From the NCBI GenBank assembly GCA_002479485.1, contig DLNM01000048.1, positions 60,043-124,042 of the forward strand: 64,000 bases of DNA, read 5' to 3'. Shown one piece after another: positions 34,201 through 42,829 of this stretch. The first letter of the stretch is position 1, and every line of letters starts with the position of its first letter. The stretch is from Firmicutes bacterium UBA7510 (GTDB lineage: Bacteria; Bacillota; Clostridia; Tissierellales; Sedimentibacteraceae). The translations under genes and the position numbers were made by a program. The notes under the pieces are model-generated. The model worked only from the letters and a program-made list of their open reading frames with translations, did no database searches and was not told where the DNA came from.

Positions 34201-34664
34201 GACATAAAATATTGATATATTCTCAATTTACATCAATGCTTGACATAATAGCAAAAGAATTATCCGTAAATGAAATACCATATTATTTACTAACTGGAAG
34301 CACAAAAAGCGCAGAGAGAATACGTCTAATTGATGAGTTTAACAATAACAATATACCTGTTTTTTTAATATCTTTAAAAGCTGGTGGCACTGGGTTAAAT
34401 TTAACTGGAGCAGACATAGTAATACATTACGATCCTTGGTGGAACAGCAGTGCACAAAATCAAGCTACCGACAGAGCACATCGTATTGGACAAAAAAATA
34501 AAGTTCAAGTATTTAAATTGATTACTAAGGATACTATTGAAGAAAAAATAGAAAAAATGCAACAAAAGAAGCAAAATCTTGCTAATTCTATTATTACGGA
34601 AAAGGAAATATTATTTAGTTCATTAACTAAGGAAGAAATAAAAGAGCTATTAAACAACTCCTAA
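31263..34664 (+). CDS. SWIM-domain SNF2 family helicase/ATPase
   Basis: A 1133-residue SF2 ATPase. An N-terminal SWIM zinc finger lies near residues 97-117 ('FFSCGCDN' and 'AYCKHIIAVLL', a CxC...CxH pattern). A long poorly conserved middle follows, then the SNF2 motor: 'GGILADDMGLGKTLQI' near 690, 'ILDEAQYIKN' near 793, 'ALTGTPIENSLSDLWS', and in the second lobe 'SLKAGGTGLNLTGADIVIHY' and 'NQATDRAHRIGQ'. It would move along or remodel DNA using ATP; the biological role of bacterial SWIM-SNF2 proteins is unknown. A short tandem repeat (NNNNSIVK units, 32630-32690) expands a linker. The last four bases overlap the convergent nitrilase gene. Confidence 0.95.
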   Translation: MKSIPQNSLRKKNNFLYNMKLSFDPSSLKLNSIDSQEFLKGIELYDDGAVFDVKLYKMFNDESLEDIIKFNAKVGDPETKPHEITIKIDRNGDINFFSCGCDNHMEHKFAYCKHIIAVLLYLYNNNKLSDIRNKKTSALLDSNFSNLINCYKEKLYNETVTVKSLANINLIPKLLLNSQGFIELYLNIGTNNKFYVVKNIFALAENIKFSSNNQYGKNFELNHNINNFTKESKALAKLIVNLCYEYMEVYGYSTELLPSKKSIRIPNSQLDILFDLFSNSKIEFTCNNKNYNLTFVNDNPKLSFGLEKNYANNKYDFFIEDFFENNVHIFKFLNKAFIIYKEYFYRCTDEFIDNVLPAIEKVEQSRNLSIPISLENLSVFYSTVLLRLEKYANIRIPDDITNSFILYPLNAKVYLDTNKTKAIYASVAFCYGSIEINPLNNKLNSKNDSIESNKKSSIAKNNNNSIVKNNNNSIVIRDLEKEMKIISFFKENGFVEKEKNFVLSSENLIYNFITTTINDLIKISEVNASESFGKIKLRNPNSISMGIKLNNNLIELDMENLEFNLTELKDILKQYKIKKKYFRLKDGSFLNLNDSYFSTIETLSNELNLLNELKDDHKMYIPSYRSLHIESIIKKNSIISANKSNNFKEIIENLNNIQDSDFQIPESLNGILRNYQKTGFKWLKTLAHYSLGGILADDMGLGKTLQIIALLLSENENNKPSIVICPTSLIFNWLNEVDKFTKDLKAVVITGNKSQRIEAIENAKDVNLIITSYDLLKRDIDIYKKFNFKYCILDEAQYIKNSYTQNAASVKCINSEIRFALTGTPIENSLSDLWSIFDFIMPKFLLSYKDFKEKYESPIVKDNCKEALKSLNNQIKPFILRRLKSDVLKELPDKMEISSYTKMEEKQRKLYAAELIKVSEEFNETITNVGYEKSQIKILSMLTRLRQICCHPSLYIDNYTGESAKLNLCMQIVQDSIENGHKILIYSQFTSMLDIIAKELSVNEIPYYLLTGSTKSAERIRLIDEFNNNNIPVFLISLKAGGTGLNLTGADIVIHYDPWWNSSAQNQATDRAHRIGQKNKVQVFKLITKDTIEEKIEKMQQKKQNLANSIITEKEILFSSLTKEEIKELLNNS

Positions 34665-34690
34665 AGAGAGTTGTTATATAGCTCTTCTTT
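34644..34690. terminator. Hairpin over the convergent gene ends
   Basis: GAGCTATTAAACAACTC (34644-34660) pairs with GAGTTGTTATATAGCTC (34668-34684) with one mismatch region, followed by a T-rich tail on the plus strand. It covers the stop codons of both converging genes and can terminate both. Confidence 0.8.
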
Positions 34691-35452
34691 TCTATCTGCA
34701 AATACATTTAACTTACTTCTAACTAAATCAATTTCATTAATATCTATATCATATGAAATTAAACCTTCCTTTGTTTTGCCTTTAGATAAAATTTTCCCTT
34801 GTGGACTAATAATTAAAGAGTCGCCGCCGTATTTAATATCTTTAAATTTACCGCAGCCATTAGCTGCTACGACGAATATTTGATTTTCTATAGCCCTTGC
34901 TCTATTTAATATCTCCCAATGTTCAATTCTTTCTTTTGGCCACTGAGCTACTACAAAAAGTATTTTAATACCTTCTAACGCTAGTTTTCTAGATAATTCA
35001 ACAAATCTTAGATCATAACATATGATTATACCACACTTAATGCCGTCTATTTCAAATGTAACTATTTTATTTCCACTATCAAAGGCTTTATCCTCATTCA
35101 TGTTTGAAAATAAATGAATTTTATCATATTCAGCCACACAATTTCCTTTTCGGTCAAATATAAATGAAGTATTATATGTTTTTTCAAGTCTTTTATTTGC
35201 CACTGAACCAGCTATTATATTTACATTATTCTCAACAGCTAAGCTACTGAACATATTTTTAGTAATTTTTCCATCATCATCACAATAATCATCTATACAT
35301 TTTATTGGCAAAAATCCAATATTCCACATTTCAGGTATACATACTATGTCTGCCTTTTCTTCAGATGCTTTTGTAATCATGTTTTTCACAGTAATATAAT
35401 TTTTTTCTAAATTGCACATTTTAACATCTAATTGTAAAATGCTTATCTTCAT
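34661..35452 (-). CDS. Carbon-nitrogen hydrolase (nitrilase superfamily)
   Basis: A 263-residue amidase with the full catalytic set: Glu41 in 'CIPEMWNIGF', Lys111 in 'EYDKIHLFSN' and Cys145 in 'GIIICYDLRF'. The pattern and length fit the omega-amidase/NIT2 or YafV-like group acting on short amides such as alpha-ketoglutaramate; the exact substrate is uncertain. Two in-frame starts exist: ATG at 35464, inside the small gene upstream, and ATG at 35452, two bases after that gene's stop. The second is chosen because the TAAatATG arrangement suggests translational coupling and neither has a strong independent ribosome binding site. Confidence 0.92.
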   Translation of the reverse strand: MKISILQLDVKMCNLEKNYITVKNMITKASEEKADIVCIPEMWNIGFLPIKCIDDYCDDDGKITKNMFSSLAVENNVNIIAGSVANKRLEKTYNTSFIFDRKGNCVAEYDKIHLFSNMNEDKAFDSGNKIVTFEIDGIKCGIIICYDLRFVELSRKLALEGIKILFVVAQWPKERIEHWEILNRARAIENQIFVVAANGCGKFKDIKYGGDSLIISPQGKILSKGKTKEGLISYDIDINEIDLVRSKLNVFADRKEELYNNSL

Positions 35453-35454
35453 AT

Positions 35455-35565
35455 TTATGCCCATGCACCGATTTCACAGGAACCCCAGTCTTTCTTTTCA
35501 AGAAAGACAAAATATTTGTGCATGTGCTCGGTACTTATCCTTTCATTATCTTTCATTTCTTTCAC
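35455..35565 (-). CDS. Small 36-residue protein upstream of the nitrilase gene
   Basis: A GTG start at 35565 lies four bases after GGAGG, giving a 36-residue product that begins VKEMKDNERISTEHM and ends LEKKDWGSCEIGAWA, stopping two bases before the nitrilase ATG. The composition is that of a real soluble protein: balanced charges, a helical 'MHKYFVFLEKK' segment and a conserved-looking tail with two Trp and one Cys. The only strong ribosome binding site in the region belongs to this frame, so the nitrilase is probably translated by coupling to it. I recognise no family. A 9-bp hairpin (GTCTTTCTT with AAGAAAGAC, 35488-35508) lies inside the gene. Confidence 0.65.
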   Translation of the reverse strand: MKEMKDNERISTEHMHKYFVFLEKKDWGSCEIGAWA

Positions 35566-35611
35566 ATTACCTCCAAATCAAAGATATTATAGACAGCTTA
35601 TAATCATCTTA

Positions 35612-37702
35612 CTATTTATATGCTACAACTTTATTTTTATTATTATTTTTTGCATTGTACATAGAAGAATCAGCTCTATTAACTCCATCAGAAAATGTTA
35701 GCTCTTTATCGTTAAATTCATAAATTCCTATACTTAGTGTAGTACTAATATCGATGTCATCTTTTATAATATACTTAGTGTTCTCAACAGTTTTTCTGAT
35801 TCGCTCAGCAATTTTATAAGCAGTTTTCATTGTTGTATTAGGACATATTAATAAGAATTCATCTCCTCCATATCTTCCTATAAAATCGGTATTTCTTATT
35901 AGTTTCCCTATTGTTTGTGTTACCATTTTAATAGCTTGGTCACCAACAATATGTCCATAAGTATCATTTACTCTTTTAAAATCATCTATATCTATCATTA
36001 ATATACAAAAGTACTTTAATGAGTTTCTAAAATCTTCGCTTTGTAAATTACCTTCTTTAAGAATTTCCCTTTTCGTTAAGAAGCCCGTTAAGCTATCATA
36101 TACAGCAACCTGCTCCATTTTTTCATATTTTATGGCATTTTTTAATGCTATTGCAATATAGTTTGCTATTACTTTAAGCCTATTAACATCATCTGTATCA
36201 TAAGCATTTACTTTTAAATTTTGTACAGTCATTACTCCTACAACTTCATCCTTGATAATTAAAGGAAGATATATAATGGATAATGGTGCATTAACACCTC
36301 TGCCTTCAAGAGATATCTTATTTACATATTTTTTATACTCAACTCTAATATCATTTATAATAACAGGTTTTTTATTTTTAATACAGTAAGCGGTAAATGT
36401 TGAACTTGTTTCCACCTTAATTGGAGGCTTAACATCTAATTTATTTTCCTCAAAAGCTGTAACAAGCATCTCATCTGTGTCAGAATCATATACTGTAATT
36501 GCGAAAAAATCGGTCTTTACTAATTTATTTATTTCATTGTTCACTTCAATTATCATCTTCTTTACATCTAAAGTAGAGATGATTTTTTGTCCTATATAGG
36601 AGAGAACTTCTGTTTTATCATGTAATATTCTATAAAGCTTAATTTCTTTGTTTATATTATTGGCTCTTCCGATATAGCTTGTACTATTATAGTTTTGAAT
36701 TTCTCTATCTATCTTTAAGTATAACTCAAGATTTAAAAGTGATTTTTTATAGTCTTTAATTTTATTGTAATAATCGTATAATAGTATACTTGAATTTTTA
36801 ATAATTCTGTAAAATCTATTTTCATTAGATATTTTTATAGCTTCATTTAACAGATAAACAGCTTTATCATTATCACCGTAATCAAATTTAAATTTAGCCC
36901 ATTCTATTAAGGCTTCACATTTCTCAAATAAATAGTCATTATTAGTAGCAACCTGGCATGAATATTCAAAATCCTTTTCAGCATTTTCAATCTGCGCAAT
37001 TCTTCCATAGTAACAGCCTGATAGTTTATATAATTCAGAAGTAAAAACATTTACTCCCATTTTATTATTATTTTCAATAGCATATTGCAAAGACTTGTAT
37101 GCAGCATCAAAATTTCCTATATTAATTTCAATTTCTGCCAATGCTTTATTATACACTACTTTATATATGTCACTTAAATTATCGTAATCATGTGTATTTA
37201 TAATGTAGTCTAAAATTTCCTTTGCATATTCATATGAACCTGCTAAAATATTTGTAATACTTGTATTTAAAAGAAGTTTTGCCACTAAATTTTTTTCGTT
37301 AATTTCTTTAGCAATTGCTATACCAGAAATTCCAAGCTCATTTGCCAATTCATACTGGCCATTTTGACAGTATATAGCTATAAGGCCGTTATAAGCATAC
37401 ACTAAACCTTTTTTGTTATCATTGTTTGTAAAAATATCCTTAGAAATCTTATATAATTCAATAGATTTTTTGTAGTTTGAAAACTCATAATTATGCCATC
37501 CTAAGAAATAGTACATCCAAGCTAACGCTTCATCTAGTCCATTTTTTTCACAAAAATTAATTACATAATCAATAAGCTCTTTTCTATCTTTATAGTTATT
37601 CCATAATGTTTTATCAAGCAAGTCACAAAAAAATGATATGTTATCTTCATTTTCGAGAAGTTTTAACAATTGTTCTTCATATTGTTTACAATCCATACTC
37701 AT
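35612..37702 (-). CDS. Diguanylate cyclase with TPR and GAF domains (paralog 1)
   Basis: A 696-residue cytoplasmic protein predicted to make cyclic di-GMP from two GTP. Residues about 1-330 are TPR-like helical repeats ('AWMYYFLGWHNYEFSNYKKS', 'GLVYAYNGLIAIYCQNGQYE'), about 365-510 a GAF sensor domain, and about 525-690 a GGDEF domain. The catalytic motif 'RYGGDEFLLICPN' is intact near 611, and the RxxD inhibitory site (RNTD) sits five residues before it, so product feedback is likely. AAGGAG lies three bases before the ATG. It is the third of three tandem paralogs and has no clear terminator before the small gene and nitrilase downstream. Confidence 0.95.
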   Translation of the reverse strand: MSMDCKQYEEQLLKLLENEDNISFFCDLLDKTLWNNYKDRKELIDYVINFCEKNGLDEALAWMYYFLGWHNYEFSNYKKSIELYKISKDIFTNNDNKKGLVYAYNGLIAIYCQNGQYELANELGISGIAIAKEINEKNLVAKLLLNTSITNILAGSYEYAKEILDYIINTHDYDNLSDIYKVVYNKALAEIEINIGNFDAAYKSLQYAIENNNKMGVNVFTSELYKLSGCYYGRIAQIENAEKDFEYSCQVATNNDYLFEKCEALIEWAKFKFDYGDNDKAVYLLNEAIKISNENRFYRIIKNSSILLYDYYNKIKDYKKSLLNLELYLKIDREIQNYNSTSYIGRANNINKEIKLYRILHDKTEVLSYIGQKIISTLDVKKMIIEVNNEINKLVKTDFFAITVYDSDTDEMLVTAFEENKLDVKPPIKVETSSTFTAYCIKNKKPVIINDIRVEYKKYVNKISLEGRGVNAPLSIIYLPLIIKDEVVGVMTVQNLKVNAYDTDDVNRLKVIANYIAIALKNAIKYEKMEQVAVYDSLTGFLTKREILKEGNLQSEDFRNSLKYFCILMIDIDDFKRVNDTYGHIVGDQAIKMVTQTIGKLIRNTDFIGRYGGDEFLLICPNTTMKTAYKIAERIRKTVENTKYIIKDDIDISTTLSIGIYEFNDKELTFSDGVNRADSSMYNAKNNNKNKVVAYK

Positions 37703-37758
37703 AAACTCCTTTGCTATTGACTTTTATATAATAGCATAATCTGTGTTTAGTTAAACAT

Positions 37759-39849
37759 TTAAAAAACCATAACTTTATTTTTTTTACTATATTTAGCCTT
37801 ATACATTGTTAAATCTGCTAAGTTTATACCTTCTATAATACTTAGACTGCTATTGTTAAACTCATATACGCCTGTACTTATGGTCGTTTTTATAATTACA
37901 TTTTCATCAACAATGTAATCTGTATTTTCAATAACTTGTCTTATTCTTTCTGCCAGTCTTAATGCATTATTTTTATTTATATTAGGACAAATCAACAGAA
38001 ATTCATCACCTCCATATCTTCCGATATAGTCCATAGGGCGTATAAGCTTACTTATAGTGTTAGTCACTAATTTAATGATATTATCTCCTATAAGATGACC
38101 ATATGTATCATTTACAGTTTTGAAATCATCTATGTCAATCATTAATAAACAAAAACTTTTTTGTGTTTTAAGAAAACCTTCTCTTACAGCATTTCCTTCA
38201 GCGAGAATTTCTCGTTTGGTTAAAAATCCGGTCAAACTATCGTAAATTGCTTTTTCTTCCATTTTTTTATATTCTAAGGCGTTTTTAAGTGCTATCGCAG
38301 CATAATTTCCTATGACTTTTAGCGTATTTACATCATTGCTTTCATATGCATTTTCCTTCATACTTTGAATACTCATAACGCCAATTACTTCGTTATTTAC
38401 CATAAGTGGTATACTAATTATTGATAAAGGCTCTTGAAAATCATCACTTACTAAAATTACTTTTTTTACATATTTTTTACTATCTTTTCTTGCATTATTA
38501 ATAAATACAGTCTTTTTATTTCTTATGCAATACTCAGACAACAGACTCCCATCACCTAGTTTTATAGGGCCTTTTTTCACAATTTTACCATCTACAACTG
38601 TTCTATGAATAATTTCGTCATTATCAGAATTATATAAAATTATCCCTGAAAAATCTGTTATTATAAGCTTATTTATTTCACTATTTATATATAAAACCAT
38701 GCTGTCAACATCCAAATCAGATATGATTTTTTGTCCTATTTTAGATAAAAGTTCTGTTTTATCAAAAAGAAGTCTATAAAGATTCATTTCCTTTTCATCG
38801 TGGTCAACATTAAGCTTAGCCATAAGCTTTTTACTTTTATAGTTATATATTTCCTTATCTGTTTGTATGTATATTTCTAGATATTTTAAAGACATTTCAT
38901 AATTGTTAGCTTTTTTATAGTAGTTATATAATAAATTGCTTGAATTACTGAGGAGAGAAATAAATCTATTCTTTGTTGTTACTTTTATAATAGTATCTAA
39001 AAATTCTAGTGCTTCTTTATCTCTGTTAATATTAAAGTAAAAAATAGACCATTCAAGCAAAGTTTCACAATATTCCAGCTTATTATTGTTTTCTAAAGCA
39101 ATTTTAACTGATAAATTAAATTCTTTATCAGCTTCCTCTACCATATTTAATTTAGCGTAGGTCATAGCTAAAAGTTTATGTCCTTCAGTAGTAAAAATAC
39201 TAACACCAATTTCTTTATCAATAATCAAAGCTTTTTCAATAAGCTTAAGTGCCTCATGAGGATCTCCTATATTAAGTTCAATTTCAGCCATTGACTTATC
39301 ATACATAATTTCATTCATAAAACTAATTTGTGAATAGTTATAGTTAATATCTAAATAATTCAAAATTTCCTTTGCTGCTTCATAGGACTTATTTTGAATA
39401 TTTGTGATACTTATATTTACTAAAATTTTTAAAAGTATATCATCATCAGTTAACTCTCTTGCAATACTTATACCTCTAAGACCAATTTCATTAGATATTT
39501 CAAGTTGTCCATTTTGGCAGTAAAATGAAGTTAAGCCATTATAAATGTATGCTAATCCTTTTTTGTTATCATGTTTTTCAAATATATCTTTTGCTTTTTC
39601 AAATATCTCAATGCATTTATCAAAATCAGATGAATCTGAATAATTCCAAGCTAGATAATAATACATCCAAGCTTTAGCTTCATCTAAATTATTTTTTTCG
39701 CAATATTCAATCACACAATTTATAATTTTCAGGCATTCATTAGAATTGTATCTCACTTTATCCTTAATTAAATCACAAAAGAAAAATATATTATTTTCAT
39801 CAATTAAAAGATTTTCTAATTTTTCCTTATAACTTTCATAAAACTTCAT
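37759..39849 (-). CDS. Diguanylate cyclase with TPR and GAF domains (paralog 2)
   Basis: A 696-residue paralog with the same order: TPR-like repeats (1-330), GAF (about 365-510), GGDEF (about 525-690). The active motif 'RYGGDEFLLICPN' is near residue 612, with RxxD (RPMD) five residues before it. The GAF part differs most from its sisters ('IILYNSDNDEIIHRTVVDGK', 'SSLLSEYCIRNKK'-like), which would allow a different signal; the GGDEF and first TPR blocks are nearly the same. No signal peptide or membrane segment. GAGGT lies eight bases before the ATG and a TTGACA-type promoter is just upstream, so it can be expressed separately from paralog 3. Confidence 0.95.
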   Translation of the reverse strand: MKFYESYKEKLENLLIDENNIFFFCDLIKDKVRYNSNECLKIINCVIEYCEKNNLDEAKAWMYYYLAWNYSDSSDFDKCIEIFEKAKDIFEKHDNKKGLAYIYNGLTSFYCQNGQLEISNEIGLRGISIARELTDDDILLKILVNISITNIQNKSYEAAKEILNYLDINYNYSQISFMNEIMYDKSMAEIELNIGDPHEALKLIEKALIIDKEIGVSIFTTEGHKLLAMTYAKLNMVEEADKEFNLSVKIALENNNKLEYCETLLEWSIFYFNINRDKEALEFLDTIIKVTTKNRFISLLSNSSNLLYNYYKKANNYEMSLKYLEIYIQTDKEIYNYKSKKLMAKLNVDHDEKEMNLYRLLFDKTELLSKIGQKIISDLDVDSMVLYINSEINKLIITDFSGIILYNSDNDEIIHRTVVDGKIVKKGPIKLGDGSLLSEYCIRNKKTVFINNARKDSKKYVKKVILVSDDFQEPLSIISIPLMVNNEVIGVMSIQSMKENAYESNDVNTLKVIGNYAAIALKNALEYKKMEEKAIYDSLTGFLTKREILAEGNAVREGFLKTQKSFCLLMIDIDDFKTVNDTYGHLIGDNIIKLVTNTISKLIRPMDYIGRYGGDEFLLICPNINKNNALRLAERIRQVIENTDYIVDENVIIKTTISTGVYEFNNSSLSIIEGINLADLTMYKAKYSKKNKVMVF

Positions 39850-39890
39850 AAATTAATACCTCAAAATTTATATATTTGCAATTTATAATT

Positions 39891-39919
39891 ATTCTATCAT
39901 TTTTATCACAAATTGTCAA
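39891..39919 (-). promoter_or_regulatory. Promoter of diguanylate cyclase paralog 2
   Basis: Minus strand TTGACA (39919-39914), 17-base spacer, TAGAAT (39896-39891), 42 bases before the start codon. Confidence 0.82.
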
Positions 39920-40003
39920 AATATGTAATAAAAAATTAATATTTATCAATATTTGTCATTAAAAATAGATTAGCTATATAATAACATATTAAGTTTTGTA
40001 AAT

Positions 40004-40045
40004 AAAAAAGATTTTTTATAAATTCTATAAAAAATCTTTTATTTA
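40004..40045 (-). terminator. Terminator of diguanylate cyclase paralog 3
   Basis: AAAAGATTTTTTATA (about 40006-40020) pairs perfectly with TATAAAAAATCTTTT (40026-40040), a 15-bp AT-rich stem with A and T runs on both sides. It separates paralog 3 from paralog 2. Confidence 0.8.
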
Positions 40046-40078
40046 TTATTAAAATTGAAAAAATATTACTAAATAATA

Positions 40079-42178
40079 TTAAACATGATTGAAGCACATT
40101 ATTTTGTTTTTGCTCTTGTTTTTAACCCTATATAAGGTTAGATCTGCAAAATTTACACCTTCCATAAAGCTTAAATCATCTTTAGTAAATTCATATAAAC
40201 CTATACTAACTGTAGTTTTTACAGCTGTATATTCATCAACAGCATATTCTGTACTTCCTATTGCTTTTCTTATTCTTTCTGCCATTTTAAGAGCATTTTT
40301 CTTAGTGATGTTCGGACATACCAGTAAAAACTCATCGCCGCCATATCTGCCTATGTAGTCTGAGGAACGAATAAGTCTGCTAATAGTCTGAGTTACCATT
40401 TTCATTACATTGTCACCGACAACATGTCCATATTTATCATTAATATTTTTAAAGTCATCTAAATCTAACATTAATATACAAAAGCTTTTGCGTGTTTTAC
40501 TAAATTCTGTTCTAACGTTATTACCTTCTCTGATAATCTCACGTTTAGTTAAAAACCCTGTTAAGCTATCGTATATTGCTATTTGTTCCATTTTCTTATA
40601 TTCCATAGCATTTTTAAGCGCAATAGCCGCATAATTGCCTATAACTTTTAAAGCATTTACATCATTGCTATCATAAGCCTTCTCTTTAAGGCTTTGCACT
40701 GCCATAACACCTATTACTTCATCATTAATTATTAATGGAATATAAATACCTGACATTGGATATTTTATTCCTCTATCCTTTAAGCTTATAATTTTAACAT
40801 ACTTTTTGTATTCTTTTACTATATTGTCTAATACAATTGTTTTTTTATTCTTAATACAGTATACAGCAAAGGATGTGTTGTTTTCCATATTAACTGGTTC
40901 TCTGATTTCAAGTTTTCCGTCTGAAACTGTCCTCAAAACGACTTCATTTTTCTCTGCATCATAAACTGTTATGCCAAAAAATTCTGACTTCATTAATTTA
41001 TTTATTTCATCATTTATGCTTATAACCATATTATCTATATCTAGATTGGATATAATTTTTTCCCCAATAGAAGATAGAAGCTCCGTTTTGTCATGTAATA
41101 GCTTATATAGCTTCATTTCCTTTTCACCGTGGTCAATGTTTAGCTTAGCTATAAGTTTCATATTATTATAGTTGTGTATTTCATTGTCTGCTTTCATATA
41201 AAGTTCTAAGCTGCTTAATGCTTGCTCATGTTTGTTTTTTTCTTTATAGTATTCATATAACAATATACTTGCACTCTTTAATAATCTATTAAGCTTTAAT
41301 TCTGTTGAGTTTTTTATAACCTCATCCAGATATTTTATTGCTTGTGAATCCTCTCCTAAGTTGAACTTTAACTTAGAAAATTCAATTAAAGTTTCACAAT
41401 AATCATATACACTTTGGCATACATTAGCTACTTTACATGAATATTTAAACTCGTCTTCAGCTTTTTGTTTTTCACCTTGTTTTACGTGTATCATTCCTAA
41501 AAGCTTGTACACTTCCGGTGTGCAAATGTTTTCACCGTTAGTTTTATCTAATTCTATTGCTTTTTCTATATATTCTAAGGCTTTAGAAATATCTCCAATA
41601 TTTAATTCAACTTCTGCCTTAGCTTTTTTATATATAACCTCATTTGCAATACCTAATTTTTTATAATCATAATTAACTTCCACATAATCCAAAATTTCTT
41701 TTGCTGCTTCATATGATCCGCTATATATATTGGTTATGCTGGTGTTTATTAGCATTGTAATTAGTATATTTTCTTCTTTAAGTTCCTTTGCAATCGTTAT
41801 ACCTCTTAAGCCTAATTCATTAGATAATTCATAATGGCCACCCTGACAATATGTAGAGGACAAACCGTTATAAGCATAAGCCAAACCCATCTTATTATCA
41901 TGTTTCTCAAATATATCCTTAGCATCATTAAATAAGTCTAAAGCCTTATTATATAAAGATTTATCTGAATAATACCATGCTAAATAATAATACATCCAAG
42001 CTTTTGATTCGTCTAATTCGTGTTCTTCACAGAAATTTATTACTAAATCTATAATTTGTTTGCACTCTTGAACATCGTTTATTACTTTTTCTCTAACAAG
42101 ATTGCAAAAATAAAATATATTTTTTTCATCTTCCAAAAGCTTGTTCATTTGTATTTCATACTTTGAGTTTGTAACCAT
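40079..42178 (-). CDS. Diguanylate cyclase with TPR and GAF domains (paralog 3)
   Basis: A 699-residue paralog: TPR-like repeats ('AWMYYYLAWYYSDKSLYNKA', 'GLAYAYNGLSSTYCQGGHYE'), GAF at about 370-510 and GGDEF at about 530-695. 'RYGGDEFLLVCPN' is intact near 612 with an RxxD site (RSSD) five residues upstream, so it should synthesise cyclic di-GMP and be product-inhibited. The ATG at 42178 is chosen because GGGGG lies seven bases upstream; the in-frame ATG at 42196 precedes that site. It has its own consensus promoter and terminator. The gene order suggests it may be the first copy in a local triplication. Confidence 0.95.
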   Translation of the reverse strand: MVTNSKYEIQMNKLLEDEKNIFYFCNLVREKVINDVQECKQIIDLVINFCEEHELDESKAWMYYYLAWYYSDKSLYNKALDLFNDAKDIFEKHDNKMGLAYAYNGLSSTYCQGGHYELSNELGLRGITIAKELKEENILITMLINTSITNIYSGSYEAAKEILDYVEVNYDYKKLGIANEVIYKKAKAEVELNIGDISKALEYIEKAIELDKTNGENICTPEVYKLLGMIHVKQGEKQKAEDEFKYSCKVANVCQSVYDYCETLIEFSKLKFNLGEDSQAIKYLDEVIKNSTELKLNRLLKSASILLYEYYKEKNKHEQALSSLELYMKADNEIHNYNNMKLIAKLNIDHGEKEMKLYKLLHDKTELLSSIGEKIISNLDIDNMVISINDEINKLMKSEFFGITVYDAEKNEVVLRTVSDGKLEIREPVNMENNTSFAVYCIKNKKTIVLDNIVKEYKKYVKIISLKDRGIKYPMSGIYIPLIINDEVIGVMAVQSLKEKAYDSNDVNALKVIGNYAAIALKNAMEYKKMEQIAIYDSLTGFLTKREIIREGNNVRTEFSKTRKSFCILMLDLDDFKNINDKYGHVVGDNVMKMVTQTISRLIRSSDYIGRYGGDEFLLVCPNITKKNALKMAERIRKAIGSTEYAVDEYTAVKTTVSIGLYEFTKDDLSFMEGVNFADLTLYRVKNKSKNKIMCFNHV

Positions 42179-42237
42179 ATTATCTAACCCCCGCATAACT
42201 TAAAAAATAATATATTGTCAAAGTAATTCGCTAAACA

Positions 42238-42266
42238 ATTATACCATTTTTATTAAATTTTGTCAA
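42238..42266 (-). promoter_or_regulatory. Consensus promoter of diguanylate cyclase paralog 3
   Basis: Minus strand TTGACA (42266-42261), 17-base spacer, TATAAT (42243-42238): a perfect consensus promoter, directly after the spmB stop. Confidence 0.88.
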
Positions 42267-42283
42267 AAATACTTATGTAAAAT

Positions 42284-42829
42284 TTATAGTACTCCAAATA
42301 TAATATTTGTGATAATAGTTGCAGCTAAAAGTCCTGCAACATCGGCAGTTAATCCAACTGGCAAAGCATGCCTCGTTTTTCTGATATTTATTGATCCAAA
42401 ATAAACTGCTAAAATATAAAAAGTTGTATCAGTAGATCCGGACATAATTGATGCCATAGTTCCAATAAGCGAATCAGGGCCATATTTTTTAAACAAGCTA
42501 TTCATTATGCCATTAGCTCCCCCACCTGATAATGGGCGCATTAAAGCCATAGGTAGTACTTCAGAAGGCATACCAACTAAATCTGTTATTGGGGAAAGAA
42601 TTAGAGTTAAATAATCCATGGCACCAGATGCTCTAAATATGCCAATTGCAACTAACATACCGGTTAAAAATGGTATAACTCTAATTGCTGTAGTAAATCC
42701 ATCTTTAGCACCTTCTGTGAATGTTTCATATAGCTTAACTCCTTTAATTAACCCATATGAAATTATAAATAAAAAAATAAGAGGTATAGAAAATGAAGAG
42801 ATATAATTAATAGTTTTTATAAAATTCAT
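42284..42829 (-). CDS. spmB: Spore maturation protein B
   Basis: A 181-residue membrane protein matching SpmB: N-terminal 'YISSFSIPLIFLFIISYGLI', then 'GAKDGFTTAIRVIPFLTGML', 'LPMALMRPLSGGGANGIMNS' and 'STDTTFYILAVYFGSINIRK'. In bacilli SpmA and SpmB are needed for core dehydration and heat resistance of spores; they resemble nucleoside-recognition 'gate' domain proteins and may transport a small molecule. The start overlaps the spmA stop by four bases (ATGA) with GGAGG inside the end of spmA. The pair implies that the organism forms endospores. Confidence 0.95.
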   Translation of the reverse strand: MNFIKTINYISSFSIPLIFLFIISYGLIKGVKLYETFTEGAKDGFTTAIRVIPFLTGMLVAIGIFRASGAMDYLTLILSPITDLVGMPSEVLPMALMRPLSGGGANGIMNSLFKKYGPDSLIGTMASIMSGSTDTTFYILAVYFGSINIRKTRHALPVGLTADVAGLLAATIITNIIFGVL

